The notes: generated from the sequence alone by a model not told the origin. 64,000 nt of DNA from Pseudomonadota bacterium (GCA_021795715.1 JAJYPD010000001.1:108968-172967), one strand, 5' to 3'; shown: positions 47,069 through 56,086, numbered from the stretch's first letter. Translations and numbers: made by a program.

Positions 47069-47221
47069 ACTCCAGACAGGCGAAATGGCGCGGAGGCCGA
47101 CCTGAAAACTGCGATTGTGTACGCGTATCGCCCTCTCGGTCCAGCCCGCCTTGAGGCCGCCGCAAGGGTGGCTTAAAAAGCGCCAACATCAAGCCTCATC
47201 CAGAGGTGGGCGACCGCACTC

Positions 47222-47518
47222 CTACGATGAGCACAACTTCGCCCACAGGTGGGAGACACTCCGTCTTGGACGAAGGTGCACGCAAACGCTCCCTGGGTGC
47301 ACATCCTCGCCGCTTAGGTCGAGGCGAGCGACAAACCACAAAGATGTAGCTGTCCGGTCGACGCCAAAGGCGAGACCTATACTGGACAGGCGCCCTATTT
47401 CGCCGGCCATCCAGATGATGCGTTCGGAGAAGAAGCGCGGCCCTGGCGGCGGAGTGCCGGAACAATGCCAGACTTTTCCGTTCCGAAGAACCACGTTGTC
47501 AGTCTCGATTTGCTCCAA
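47222..47518 (-). CDS. Unrecognised small open frame
   Basis: 98 residues from a TTG, with no ATG near the start. It reads like a soluble protein (FSERIIWMAGEIGRLSSIG, TSLWFVARLDLSGEDVHPGS), but I recognise no family and see no ribosome site. It may be a piece of a decayed gene. Reported because the composition is less biased than the shadow frames around it. Confidence 0.25.
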   Translation of the reverse strand: MEQIETDNVVLRNGKVWHCSGTPPPGPRFFSERIIWMAGEIGRLSSIGLAFGVDRTATSLWFVARLDLSGEDVHPGSVCVHLRPRRSVSHLWAKLCSS

Positions 47519-47544
47519 ACGGGAGACAGGTTCCCTCGACCTTT

Positions 47545-47757
47545 CTAGACTTTGCTGGAAAAGCGGGGGTCGGCGCCTGCCGACGTGGCGGCGGGTCGAT
47601 CAGATCCATCGCTGGCCACTGAAGCGGCGTCAGCTGGGTCGTGCCCGTTAAAAGTTGGAGCATCCTCCGTGGAGGCTCCGCAGGTATTGGGCACGATGGT
47701 CTCGAGATCGACGAGAAGGGTCGGGAAGCTGTGGACCGGCTGCCGTCCTCGCGGCAC
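47545..47757 (-). pseudogene. Probable transposase C-terminal remnant
   Basis: The frame reads SFPTLLVDLETIVPNTCGAS and then APTFNGHDPADAASVASDG. This resembles the tail of DDE transposases, which end with a LL.DLATI.RNT block, a short linker and an APTF-like element. No catalytic residues remain. The assignment rests on a short pattern. Confidence 0.4.
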
Positions 47758-47880
47758 CGAGGCGGTGGGTCACACTAGATGGGGAGTCAAACCGCCAAAA
47801 AACTATCGTAACCTCTATCCGCCACCCACCACCCCCGAAGTCCCTTTCATCGTCCGAAGTGGCGACAACCGTCATGATCG

Positions 47881-50800
47881 TTAGACACGCATCCCATGCC
47901 ACATCAAGTAGATACGGTTTGGCACGCTGTCGTTGCCTGACGGAACACTCGCAAACAGGCGTTCGTCCGGTCTGGCCATCTCGACATCATCCCATTGCGG
48001 CGTCAACCATGTTCCCGACCGCGGGATGCTTTCTGTGACAACTATTCCTGAATGGGCTTGCGCCGCTGGTGTCTTCCTCTGTCTGGCGAGAAAGAATTGG
48101 TTTCTGCTTCGATCTATGTGGATAGCCAATCTGGGTTGATTGTCCCGTAATGGATACCCCTGTTCTCCTTCGGAAAATCCCTTCATCATAAAGTGCGTTT
48201 CGAATCCGGGCTCGCGGCCGATGATTCTGATCGCCTTGCGGACCTGTTTCGCCACCGCATTTTCATCGTACTGCGCAAAACAGGTCTTTCTGGTGTCCGC
48301 GTCAAAGACCAAACCGGCATCCAGAATACCGTCTGGCAAGCGGCCGTGGGTCGTACGCATCAGGTCATTCAAGTCGTGGGAAGGATGTGTCGTTTCGCCG
48401 TCCTCGTCATCCACCTCAAGACCGGGGCGTACGAAAACCTTGCCAACTTTCCCCTGGTCTTCCAGATCGCGCCAGTTCCTCGACAGAAGAACGATATTGA
48501 TCTGGTCATCCGCCAGGGGCCGTTGACGATGGCGATTGACTCGACCGGCGGCCTGGATTATCGAGTGCATACTGGACGGCTCAATGATGGCCCAGTCGAA
48601 GTCGTGGTCGCGCCCAACTTCTTCAACGGGTGTGGCTACTACGATCAGGCGCACATCGCCCGCCGCATCGCGGATCTCGGAGTGCGCCTCACACAAGGCC
48701 TCGACCCAGCGTTGGTCGATGCCACGCGACAATATGTCGTCGAGATGCCTTTCTTTCCAGGCCCGGCGCTGCAGAACGTCCCGGGCATGGTAGGCGGTGA
48801 CCCGGAAACGCCCATCGGCGCGCAAGGTTTCCGCGATCGCCATGCAGCGATTCACGTTGGCGACGCGCACGAGCCCGATCGATAGCCGGCACGAGAGGTT
48901 TTGGGGTATAGCGGCATGCGTCTCGTGCAGCTGCGCTGCGTAGTCGGCGATGGTAGATGCAAAGGTTTCCACGGAGTCGACGGGGGCGATGACGTAGCGT
49001 TTGGTAACGGGCTCGGTGGTCAGGCGACGAGCGAGCGTGCGCAGCGTTGTTCGATAAAATGAATCCGCGGCTTCTACGGTCGGGGCCTCCAAGGAGGTTG
49101 GTGCAAACTTGTCGCTTACCAACGTCAGATGCCAGGGGCGCCCACCAAAAAGCGCATCCTGTACCAGTCGCCCCTGGGCGTAGGCCAGGCAGAGACCTTT
49201 CGCCAGTTCTGGATTCAATGTGGCGCTGGAGACAATCACGTTGCGCCCAAACGACGCCGCGATTTGCACGACGCGCATGACCGCCACCGTGGCCCGAACG
49301 TCGTAGGAGTCCACCTCGTCTAATATGACGTCGCTATGAGCGACACGAATAAGGGCCTTGGCGTGGCGATGCTGCTGTCCCGGTTCGCCCGCGGCGACAA
49401 TCCAGTCCATCGTGGAGACCAGCACGGGACTGGCGATCAGCTTGGCCAGTTTTTTAGCGGACTGCGCATTGTCGGATCGCCCTTGCGCAATAGCTGCCAG
49501 CCAAGGAGGCGGCTCAAGACCGTGTTCATGATTCGGTTCATAATTGTCATCCGTGGGCACATCGTCTTCATCTTCATCATGGTATTTCTCGGCTACACCG
49601 TGTTCCCCCATCAAAACGGCGAAATCGCGAGCAAACGTGTCGCCGGGCACCCCTAATCGCGCAAGATCTTTTTGGAATGCCGCGAAGGTCTGGGCGGTAA
49701 GACTGCGTAGATTGAAGGCGACGGCCAGCCGCGCGGCATCCGGGCGCATGGCAAAGGCCATCTTGAGGTTGGCCAAGGTCTTGCCTGCCCCGGTGGAGGC
49801 CACATTGAAGACCAGTTGGCCTCCAGGCTGGGTGCGCACCTGATCGACGGCACGATCCTGCCAAAAAAAACGCGATTGTGGGTCGGCCCGCGCCGCCAGA
49901 ACCGTGCGCACCAGATCCCGATCCACAGTGGGGAGATCTTCGCCAGTAAACATACGGATGTTGTCGCCCGCGCGGTCACCGACTTCCTGCAGGTGCCAGG
50001 ACAGCGGCTGGTCCATGAATCGGACGTGTGCGCGCGGCGCCCCCCTTTTTTTGCGGATCGAGCGCGTGGGCACGGAATCCTGCAAATGGCCTTTTGTATT
50101 CGCAAAAAGAATTCCGCTTTCTGGCGGTTTGTCTTTGGTGGCGGGAAAGGTTTCACTGGAAACCTTCTGGTCGGCAAAGATCAGCGCGGCGCGCGCCAGG
50201 AGCATGACCCCCTCCCAATAGGGGGCCGGCCGCTCGAGACCCTGGATACGCTGGGCAGTCTTGTTGATCGCCTGAAAGAGCGCAGTCCACCGCTGGGCAT
50301 CCCGCCTCGCACCCGGGGGATCAAAAGCGTCTGGCTGTTTCAGTGTCAAGTTGTCCTCGACCGAGCCACACCCGCGGATATGCTGGGTTCCATCCAGGCC
50401 GCATTCCTTCGTGAGAGATCCCCCCATGCCGCCGTGATGCGTCCCCACAGACCATAGGAGGGCGTCCAGGGGGGTGTTCAGGTGGCATCCCATGGGGGGG
50501 CAATTCGTATTGGAGGGCCTATCGGGGGCGCCATCGCCCTCGCGGTGCTTCTGGAACATCGCGCCCCAGGCCGCGGCCAAAGTCTGTGCATCGACGGCGG
50601 CGTCATGCTCCGGGCTCGTAAGGTGTTTCATAAGCCAAGCCGACAGCCATTCATGCCGGATGGCGTCGCTCTGGGAGGCTTTATCTTGGATACCCATCCG
50701 GCTGGCGTACAGCTTGTCTTGAAAACGACGGCTGGCCTTTCCAAGGTCGTGGACATAGCCCGCTAGACGCGCAATCAGGGCGGCATGACGGAAGGGCATG

Positions 50801-51099
50801 GGAAACCCCCTGGGACGCCCTTGCGTGGCGACCGCGAAGCGGTCCTGCGCGTCGTAATGGCTCCGATTGCCGACAATCCAGATCAATCGAAGCCCAAACA
50901 CCGCATCATTGCGATAGCAGGCAACGGATGTGTGGCGGCTGGCCTGGTGGCGCAGGGCCTTGTAGACCTCATCCAATGCGTCGCGCGTAATGAGTGTGCC
51001 CCAGGCGCGATCGCCAATGCGCGGGGCATAGCGATCGAGCAAGGTCCGCGTGCGCGCCAGGGCCGCTTGCTCACAGTTGGCTATGAAAACGACGTGCAT
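47881..51099 (-). CDS. cas3: Cas2-Cas3 fusion nuclease-helicase, type I-F
   Basis: 1072 aa. Residues 1-90 are a Cas2 domain (MHVVFIANCEQAALARTRTLL); an HD nuclease follows (VHDLGK at 117-121, HH at 221-222), then an SF2 helicase with Walker A STGAGKT at 435-441, DEVD at 594-597 and SAT at 625-627. This fusion is diagnostic of subtype I-F. It degrades Cascade-bound DNA and, with Cas1, takes part in spacer integration. The ATG at 51099 is two bases after the WYL gene, so they share a promoter. Unusually it points away from the other cas genes. Confidence 0.96.
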   Translation of the reverse strand: MHVVFIANCEQAALARTRTLLDRYAPRIGDRAWGTLITRDALDEVYKALRHQASRHTSVACYRNDAVFGLRLIWIVGNRSHYDAQDRFAVATQGRPRGFPMPFRHAALIARLAGYVHDLGKASRRFQDKLYASRMGIQDKASQSDAIRHEWLSAWLMKHLTSPEHDAAVDAQTLAAAWGAMFQKHREGDGAPDRPSNTNCPPMGCHLNTPLDALLWSVGTHHGGMGGSLTKECGLDGTQHIRGCGSVEDNLTLKQPDAFDPPGARRDAQRWTALFQAINKTAQRIQGLERPAPYWEGVMLLARAALIFADQKVSSETFPATKDKPPESGILFANTKGHLQDSVPTRSIRKKRGAPRAHVRFMDQPLSWHLQEVGDRAGDNIRMFTGEDLPTVDRDLVRTVLAARADPQSRFFWQDRAVDQVRTQPGGQLVFNVASTGAGKTLANLKMAFAMRPDAARLAVAFNLRSLTAQTFAAFQKDLARLGVPGDTFARDFAVLMGEHGVAEKYHDEDEDDVPTDDNYEPNHEHGLEPPPWLAAIAQGRSDNAQSAKKLAKLIASPVLVSTMDWIVAAGEPGQQHRHAKALIRVAHSDVILDEVDSYDVRATVAVMRVVQIAASFGRNVIVSSATLNPELAKGLCLAYAQGRLVQDALFGGRPWHLTLVSDKFAPTSLEAPTVEAADSFYRTTLRTLARRLTTEPVTKRYVIAPVDSVETFASTIADYAAQLHETHAAIPQNLSCRLSIGLVRVANVNRCMAIAETLRADGRFRVTAYHARDVLQRRAWKERHLDDILSRGIDQRWVEALCEAHSEIRDAAGDVRLIVVATPVEEVGRDHDFDWAIIEPSSMHSIIQAAGRVNRHRQRPLADDQINIVLLSRNWRDLEDQGKVGKVFVRPGLEVDDEDGETTHPSHDLNDLMRTTHGRLPDGILDAGLVFDADTRKTCFAQYDENAVAKQVRKAIRIIGREPGFETHFMMKGFSEGEQGYPLRDNQPRLAIHIDRSRNQFFLARQRKTPAAQAHSGIVVTESIPRSGTWLTPQWDDVEMARPDERLFASVPSGNDSVPNRIYLMWHGMRV

Positions 51100-51101
51100 G
51101 G

Positions 51102-51914
51102 TTAGTCCCGATCCTCGAGACGAGTGATAAGTGGCCATACGATGTCAGCGGGCACCGGTTCATCAACGAACTCCCGCCGGAAGGCGTGTAGGGCATGGTC
51201 GGGCCAAGTCATGATGCCGTCTTGAATATCCAACTGGTTGCGTACGACGGCGACCTGGTCGGAGGTCAAAGCCTCCGATAGGAACACCCGGAATCGGCGC
51301 GTGCGGCGCACGAGGGTCCGGGGCGTAAAGTCTTTCGGAACATCTTTGGGGTCGAGCGGCTGTGCCTCCAAGATGCGCGCCAACACATAGGTCTTGATGG
51401 GAAACCCCTGGCGTGCAGCTTCGAGGTCTTGGGCGTACAGACGCCAGAAAAGCCCCGTGTGTTCCAGGGCACGGGGCCACAACAGGCGCCAACGGCCGCT
51501 CTCGCTGACGCGCAACCCCACGTACAGGGCGCGAATTGGGCGTTCATGGAGCGCAGCGTCCAAGACCACACGGGTAGCCAGCGGAGTCAGGGCGCGCGAT
51601 GGCTTCGGGACGGGCTTCAGGATCGGGGCCCCATCGCCCGGGAACACCCCTGTCTCTTGCGGTGGGGCGCCCTGCGCCAGAAGGTCCAAAATAAGCCCCG
51701 CCTCCACCGGCGCGGGTCGTACCGCATGGAGGTTGGGAAACACCCCGCGATGCCGGAGGCGGATCAGATGGTGTGGCCACGCCTGGACCGCTCCTTGCAA
51801 AAGGGCGGCGGCGCGGTTGGGTGATTTGACCGTTCCAAAGGCGCGATCGATGTCTGAGCGACGACATTCCCCAAAAAGCCAGGCCCGCCGAAGTACGAAA
51901 AGAGTAGAGTCCAT
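51102..51914 (-). CDS. WYL-domain transcriptional regulator
   Basis: 270 aa. An N-terminal winged-helix-like region (RRSDIDRAFGTVKSPNRAAALLQGAV) leads to a WYL domain, PIRALYVGLRVSESGRWRLLWPRAL then LFWRLYAQDLEAARQGFPIKTYVLARIL, where the W-Y-L core reads W-R-L. The end (TRRFRVFLSEALTSDQVAVVRNQLDIQDGIMTW) fits a WCX extension. Such proteins regulate CRISPR and other phage-defence operons, often as repressors released by a nucleic-acid ligand. It is co-transcribed with cas2-3. A -10 box seven bases upstream of the ATG and no ribosome site suggest a leaderless start. Confidence 0.85.
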   Translation of the reverse strand: MDSTLFVLRRAWLFGECRRSDIDRAFGTVKSPNRAAALLQGAVQAWPHHLIRLRHRGVFPNLHAVRPAPVEAGLILDLLAQGAPPQETGVFPGDGAPILKPVPKPSRALTPLATRVVLDAALHERPIRALYVGLRVSESGRWRLLWPRALEHTGLFWRLYAQDLEAARQGFPIKTYVLARILEAQPLDPKDVPKDFTPRTLVRRTRRFRVFLSEALTSDQVAVVRNQLDIQDGIMTWPDHALHAFRREFVDEPVPADIVWPLITRLEDRD

Positions 51915-51921
51915 GAGAAAT

Positions 51922-51951
51922 ATTCTATATAAAATCAATACGCGAAGTCCA
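51922..51951 (-). promoter_or_regulatory. Promoter of the WYL-cas2-3 operon
   Basis: On the minus strand -35 TGGACT (51951-51946), an 18-base spacer and -10 TAGAAT (51927-51922, 5 of 6), then seven bases to the ATG at 51914. The predicted start falls on or beside the start codon. Confidence 0.5.
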
Positions 51952-51959
51952 TCGCTTGA

Positions 51960-51982
51960 TTGTATTAAAAAAATAAATACAA
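51960..51982. promoter_or_regulatory. Inverted repeat between divergent cas promoters, candidate WYL operator
   Basis: TTGTATT (51960-51966) and its exact reverse complement AATACAA (51976-51982) flank a nine-base A/T spacer. It lies between the two -35 boxes of the divergent promoters, so one bound protein could control both operons. The WYL protein is the obvious candidate ligand; this is inference. Confidence 0.5.
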
Positions 51983-51986
51983 GGGC

Positions 51987-52015
51987 TTGACGTGGTTTTC
52001 GGGCTGAACTAATCT
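51987..52015 (+). promoter_or_regulatory. Candidate promoter of the cas8f-cas1 operon
   Basis: -35 TTGACG (51987-51992) is a good match. The -10 is weaker: TAATCT at 52010-52015 (17-base spacer) or ACTAAT at 52008-52013. The cas8f-like ATG is at 52051. Weakness of the -10 would suit an activated or tightly controlled promoter. Confidence 0.4.
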
Positions 52016-52050
52016 CTCGACATCATCACAAAAAGGTCCGGGGTTTCCCG

Positions 52051-53586
52051 ATGGAGAAAAGTGAAATAGCAGTGCTCAAGGCCAAACACGCGGCGCTGAT
52101 GGGGCTATGCGCCGCGAAATTGACCCCGGAGGATGAAGAAACAATCTCTTGCGAACGGGATTTCTGCCAGAGGTGCGTCAAGAAGGAGTCCCGGGTCGAT
52201 TTCCTGCTCAAGCTATTTTCTTTGCAAGATGGCTTTGAAGCCCTTTACTCCGAGACGCCGCCGGAACCCGACGAAAACGCAGCGCGAAACTACCTGGACC
52301 GCGCACTGACGTGGCTCCGGACGCAAACGGTCTCGGTGTCACCAGAACAAGCGCGCGCCTTGGCGCGCGAGGCCGTGCTGAATTTCGGAGCGCATTTTTC
52401 GGGGAAGCTTATCCATTCGTCGGCAACCGACGCCGCTTTGCTGGCGCCTGTGCGCCCGACACGACAACCTCACCTCTTTAGTCGCCGGCTCCGGCAAGAC
52501 GCCATTCCTCTGCCGTTGGATCAAGGAAAGCTCGATAATCGCGGCGTCTACCAGCGAGTTCTTAAGGTTCTATACGACGACCCCGTGGTGCCAGCATCCG
52601 GTCTCGACCCCGCCGTAATCGAGGCGATCCGGCAGGGGGCTGACGAAGCGCTGGCCGGGGCGCTGCAGGCACCCGTCCTAGTCGATCATCGGTTACGCCA
52701 GGTCTTGCTCCCGGATGGAGACGACTATCTGGCGGCCAGTCCGCTCGCGGCAGGCGGGTTTAGTGTCCTGCTTCATGACGCCGCGCGAGCCTTGGAAGAG
52801 GCGGCGGCAGAGGCTGAGCCGGACAAGCGAGGAAAGGAGTCCAAGCGTGGGCGGGGCCGACCCCGCAAAGCAAGGGAACAGGATGTTTCGCTGCTTCCGT
52901 CGGATTCCGGGTCCGTGATCGGAGACGAGAGGGACGAAGGCGAGGCGCCATCCGATGTACTTCCCAAGGCCGCCAAACGCCTTTTTTCGCGTGTCGGCTT
53001 ACCATTTGGCGGAGCGATTCCGCGCAACGCGAGTATTCACCCCAAATCGGCGATCCAGGAGTCCTTCTTTTTCGCGGCACCTCAGCGCAATGCTGAAATG
53101 AATGCCGCTTGGCGGTTCGTCTTCCGGCCCTGGCGGCCTTATGTCGCCAAAACGCAGGCTGAGGCTATCGCCAAGCAGGTCGCAGGCATCGAGCAGTCCC
53201 CCGTTCTCCATGATTCCGCGTCGTTGACCGCCGTGAAGGTCCAAGCGTCGGGAATCTTGGCAACCGTGGTACGCGCATGCCACGCCCAGGCCGTCGATTT
53301 CGCTGCGGGCTTGGCGGAGGCCCTTTTCCGAGAAACGGATGGAGAAGAGAGGGAAATCGATGAAGCCCTGTTGCGCCAACACCGAAGCAGCGAGCTCTCC
53401 GCCCTTGATCTGGCCATCGTACGCCAGAGCTTCAATGCGAAGTACCGCACGGCGATGGCCGAGACCCTCATCAACATCGTGGGCCGCTTGACCGTGGATG
53501 GCCAGACCGGACAAGACGCCTTTGGCGGCGCGATCGGTCGGCAACGCGCGTACCGCGCTATTGAAAAGGTCCTGGAGGACTTATGA
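52051..53586 (+). CDS. cas8f: Divergent Cas8f-like large subunit (Csy1 position) with AT-hook
   Basis: 511 aa in the csy1 position; P. aeruginosa Csy1 is about 434. Overall likeness to Csy1 is low, but FGGAIPRNAS (319-328) matches the Csy1 block FGGTKPQNIS. Two other features stand out: an N-terminal cysteine group (C34, C39, C42) and a charged insert at about 255-300 containing KRGRGRPRK (265-273), an AT-hook-like motif. A large subunit should read the PAM and recruit Cas2-3. It overlaps cas5f (ATGA). Assignment rests on position and one motif. Confidence 0.75.
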   Translation: MEKSEIAVLKAKHAALMGLCAAKLTPEDEETISCERDFCQRCVKKESRVDFLLKLFSLQDGFEALYSETPPEPDENAARNYLDRALTWLRTQTVSVSPEQARALAREAVLNFGAHFSGKLIHSSATDAALLAPVRPTRQPHLFSRRLRQDAIPLPLDQGKLDNRGVYQRVLKVLYDDPVVPASGLDPAVIEAIRQGADEALAGALQAPVLVDHRLRQVLLPDGDDYLAASPLAAGGFSVLLHDAARALEEAAAEAEPDKRGKESKRGRGRPRKAREQDVSLLPSDSGSVIGDERDEGEAPSDVLPKAAKRLFSRVGLPFGGAIPRNASIHPKSAIQESFFFAAPQRNAEMNAAWRFVFRPWRPYVAKTQAEAIAKQVAGIEQSPVLHDSASLTAVKVQASGILATVVRACHAQAVDFAAGLAEALFRETDGEEREIDEALLRQHRSSELSALDLAIVRQSFNAKYRTAMAETLINIVGRLTVDGQTGQDAFGGAIGRQRAYRAIEKVLEDL

Positions 53587-54386
53587 GCTATCTCATGATC
53601 GATCTGACGGCGCGCAAGACCAATATGCTGCAAACCCTGGGGATCGTATCGCCCGCGCCCGTGCTGCCGACGATTCTCGCCATGCATGCGCTGGACAAGA
53701 GACTCGAAGGGTGCCTCGGCGTTCGCGGGGTGGGCCTGATCCATCGGCATAGCGCCCCCTGGATCGAGCATCTGGACGACAAGGGCTATTTGAAGCCCGC
53801 GCTGGTGCAGCGCCGCGGAGCCTATCTGTTTGACAATGAAAAGAAGCCAACCATGACCCCCATGCAACCCATGGCGCTGGCCGATATAGAGTGGACCCTG
53901 TTGCTCGACTGTCTGCAAGACGTTTCCGACGTCGATGCGGTGAGCCGGATGCTGCGCACCATGCCCATGGCGGGCGGCCTCATCCAGGAAGTCCGCGTGC
54001 GGGCTTTTGTCCATTGGGAAGAGGTCATCTCAATGCTTCGCGCGGGACGCTGGCTCGACGATGTTACCCCGATGCTCCAGTCTGCATCCCATCCCGTTCA
54101 GGCGCTATTCTCGGCCACGCGCGGCACAGAAGGGTGGGTCGTGCCCGCAAATCTCGGTTACGCACTTCTAGAAGATCCGACGGCCCGAGCCGGGGCTCGC
54201 GATGGGCATCCCCATGCATTCGTGGAGGACATGATGGGATTGGTGCGCTACACACCTCTCTTCCAGGCCCGCGTCAAAGGACTCAAACCCGCCAACCTCT
54301 GGCGATACGGATGGGACGGCGATCAGTTCCTGGTTACCAACCAACCTGATGTGTCGCTGACCTCTGGCCGTTCGACGGCTGCGTGA
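53583..54386 (+). CDS. cas5f: Cas5f (Csy2)
   Basis: 267 aa, shorter than P. aeruginosa Csy2 (327). Blocks line up with it: VSPAPVLPTILAMHALDKRL then VRGVGLIHRHSAPWIEH near the N-terminus, MPMAGGLIQE mid-protein, EGWVVPANLGYALL and the C-terminal PHAFVEDMMGLVRYTPLFQ. Cas5f caps the 5' handle of the crRNA in Cascade with the Cas8f partner. The ATG overlaps the upstream stop. Missing length is mostly in the middle. Confidence 0.9.
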   Translation: MSYLMIDLTARKTNMLQTLGIVSPAPVLPTILAMHALDKRLEGCLGVRGVGLIHRHSAPWIEHLDDKGYLKPALVQRRGAYLFDNEKKPTMTPMQPMALADIEWTLLLDCLQDVSDVDAVSRMLRTMPMAGGLIQEVRVRAFVHWEEVISMLRAGRWLDDVTPMLQSASHPVQALFSATRGTEGWVVPANLGYALLEDPTARAGARDGHPHAFVEDMMGLVRYTPLFQARVKGLKPANLWRYGWDGDQFLVTNQPDVSLTSGRSTAA

Positions 54387-54428
54387 CCCCGGCAATAACA
54401 TCCAACCACAACAGTAAGGAGCGCCTCT

Positions 54429-55484
54429 ATGAGCATTAAACTTCCTTCGGTCCTGTCCGTTCAGCGTGGGACCATCGTAACCGACGGCATTATGTCGAGT
54501 CTTATCACAAAAGACAGCGAAACGGAGACGCGTCCGATTCGTGTGGTGCGCCACGGCATCCGCGGGACACTGCCAAAAAAGGACAAGGACAGCGTGTCCA
54601 ACCCCCAGCGCACGGAGAGCGCCAAGACCGCGCCCAATGCGATCGGTCTCGCAGTCTCTTTCGCTTTCCGCACGATCCCCGCACGAAAGGGCCTGATCTT
54701 CGCGTGCTCGGAAGAGCCCTATCGCCAGGCCATCGAGTGGTTTATCGCTCGTTTTTTTCGGCCCGACGGACTGGAATTTCAGGAGGTGTGCCGCCGCTAC
54801 GCGCGCAATATCCTGAACGGCCGGTGGCTCTGGCGCAATCGGATTCTGGGTGACGTGACCGTTAACGCGAGGGACACCGCCGAAGGAACGGTGTACCGGT
54901 CAGACGGGTCGCGCCAGACTGACTTTGCGGATTACACAGAAGACGAGAAGGCCTTGGCCGAAAAGGTGATCGCCGCGGGCTTGCTGGGATCAGGGATGCC
55001 ATCAGTCCGTGTAGAGGGTCATGTGATGTTCGGCTTTACCGGACAGGTCGAGGTGTTTCCCTCGCAGAACATGGTCACGTCCAAGCCAAAGGGATTCGCC
55101 CGCTCACTCTATAAAGTAAATATCATCGCCCCGAAGACCTTGATGGCCATCATGAGCAGCGCCCGGAACGATGGCGAGGAGGCTGGGGAATTCGCGGCGG
55201 ACATGATCGACATGGGGCAGGCGGCTTTGCGTGATCAGAAGATCGGCAATGCCATCCGAACCATCGACACCTGGTATCCCGACTCGGATGGCACGCCGAT
55301 CCCCGTGGAGCCGAACGGGGCCAGCCTGGAGAGAAACGTTCTGTGTCGCGAGAAAAAGGGGGCCGGAGCCAAGGACCTCTTGACGCAAATCGATGAGATC
55401 CAGCCCTCCGAGACCTTTAATCCGGATGCGGCGTTTCTGATCGCGCTGCTCGTGCGCGGCGGTGTGTTTTCGGAAAAACAGTGA
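54429..55484 (+). CDS. cas7f: Cas7f (Csy3) backbone subunit
   Basis: 351 aa, close to P. aeruginosa Csy3. Conserved blocks: CRRYARNILNGRWLWRNR, VEVFPSQ, DQKIGNAIRTIDTWYPD with IPVEPNG, and FLIALLVRGGVFSE at the end. Several copies form the Cascade backbone along the crRNA. It lies 42 bases after cas5f with a ribosome site (AAGGAG) upstream, and is the most typical of the Cascade genes here. Confidence 0.96.
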   Translation: MSIKLPSVLSVQRGTIVTDGIMSSLITKDSETETRPIRVVRHGIRGTLPKKDKDSVSNPQRTESAKTAPNAIGLAVSFAFRTIPARKGLIFACSEEPYRQAIEWFIARFFRPDGLEFQEVCRRYARNILNGRWLWRNRILGDVTVNARDTAEGTVYRSDGSRQTDFADYTEDEKALAEKVIAAGLLGSGMPSVRVEGHVMFGFTGQVEVFPSQNMVTSKPKGFARSLYKVNIIAPKTLMAIMSSARNDGEEAGEFAADMIDMGQAALRDQKIGNAIRTIDTWYPDSDGTPIPVEPNGASLERNVLCREKKGAGAKDLLTQIDEIQPSETFNPDAAFLIALLVRGGVFSEKQ

Positions 55485-55491
55485 GGGCGCG

Positions 55492-56076
55492 ATGGCTTAC
55501 ACCACTTATTTCGATTTATCCCTGCGCCCAGGTCAGGCAGACCCAGACGAGGCGCCCGCCTGGGACCGCTTGGGGCGGGTGTGGCGCATTATCCATGTAG
55601 CGGGCCGACAGGCCGGCGCGCCCTTCGCCGTGGCCTTCCCCGGCTGGATGCGGGATGGGTTCGGTTTGGGTCCCACGCTTCGGGTGTTCGTGGAGGATGG
55701 CGGGGTCGCCGATCGGCTGTATGACGCCATCGAGCGCGCGCCGGGGATCGGTGCCCTGGTCAATGGATCGCGGGTGCGGATCGTTCCTGAGGCACCTCAG
55801 TCCTTTGAGGCATACTTGATGCACCGCATCTCTTCAGGGATCTCCAAGACGCGCAAAACCATCCCGACAGATGTCCAACAAACTTTGCGCGAGAGTGCAC
55901 GGCTTCGTCGGCTAACTCAGCAGAAAGGATTACCGTTTGTGCGCATGCGCTCTTCCACGGGTCATGGTTTTCGCTTGGTTGTAGAACGAATCGCCGCTGC
56001 GGGGGATGCCAAGGGTGTCCCCAACGGTTACGGTCTGTCGCGCACAACCCAAGTCGTGGCGCTGCCGGTTGTATAG
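55492..56076 (+). CDS. cas6f: Cas6f (Csy4) crRNA-processing endoribonuclease
   Basis: 194 aa, close to the 187 of P. aeruginosa Csy4. N-terminus MAYTTYFDLSLRP; the likely catalytic His is H35 (WRIIHVAGRQ). The C-terminal PFVRMRSSTGHGFRLVVE and YGLSRTTQVV match the RNA-binding/fold-closing blocks. It cuts each repeat 3' of its hairpin and stays bound. The ATG at 55492 follows cas7f by seven bases. Confidence 0.94.
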   Translation: MAYTTYFDLSLRPGQADPDEAPAWDRLGRVWRIIHVAGRQAGAPFAVAFPGWMRDGFGLGPTLRVFVEDGGVADRLYDAIERAPGIGALVNGSRVRIVPEAPQSFEAYLMHRISSGISKTRKTIPTDVQQTLRESARLRRLTQQKGLPFVRMRSSTGHGFRLVVERIAAAGDAKGVPNGYGLSRTTQVVALPVV

Positions 56077-56086
56077 GGGGGGGCCG

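Larger units (their letters stand above)
47069..47880. other. Gap left of the CRISPR-Cas locus with transposase debris
   Basis: About 810 bases with no intact gene that I recognise. It holds a likely transposase C-terminal remnant (47545-47757) and one modest open frame (47222-47518). It separates the housekeeping side from cas2-3 and probably marks the left edge of the acquired segment. Confidence 0.5.
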
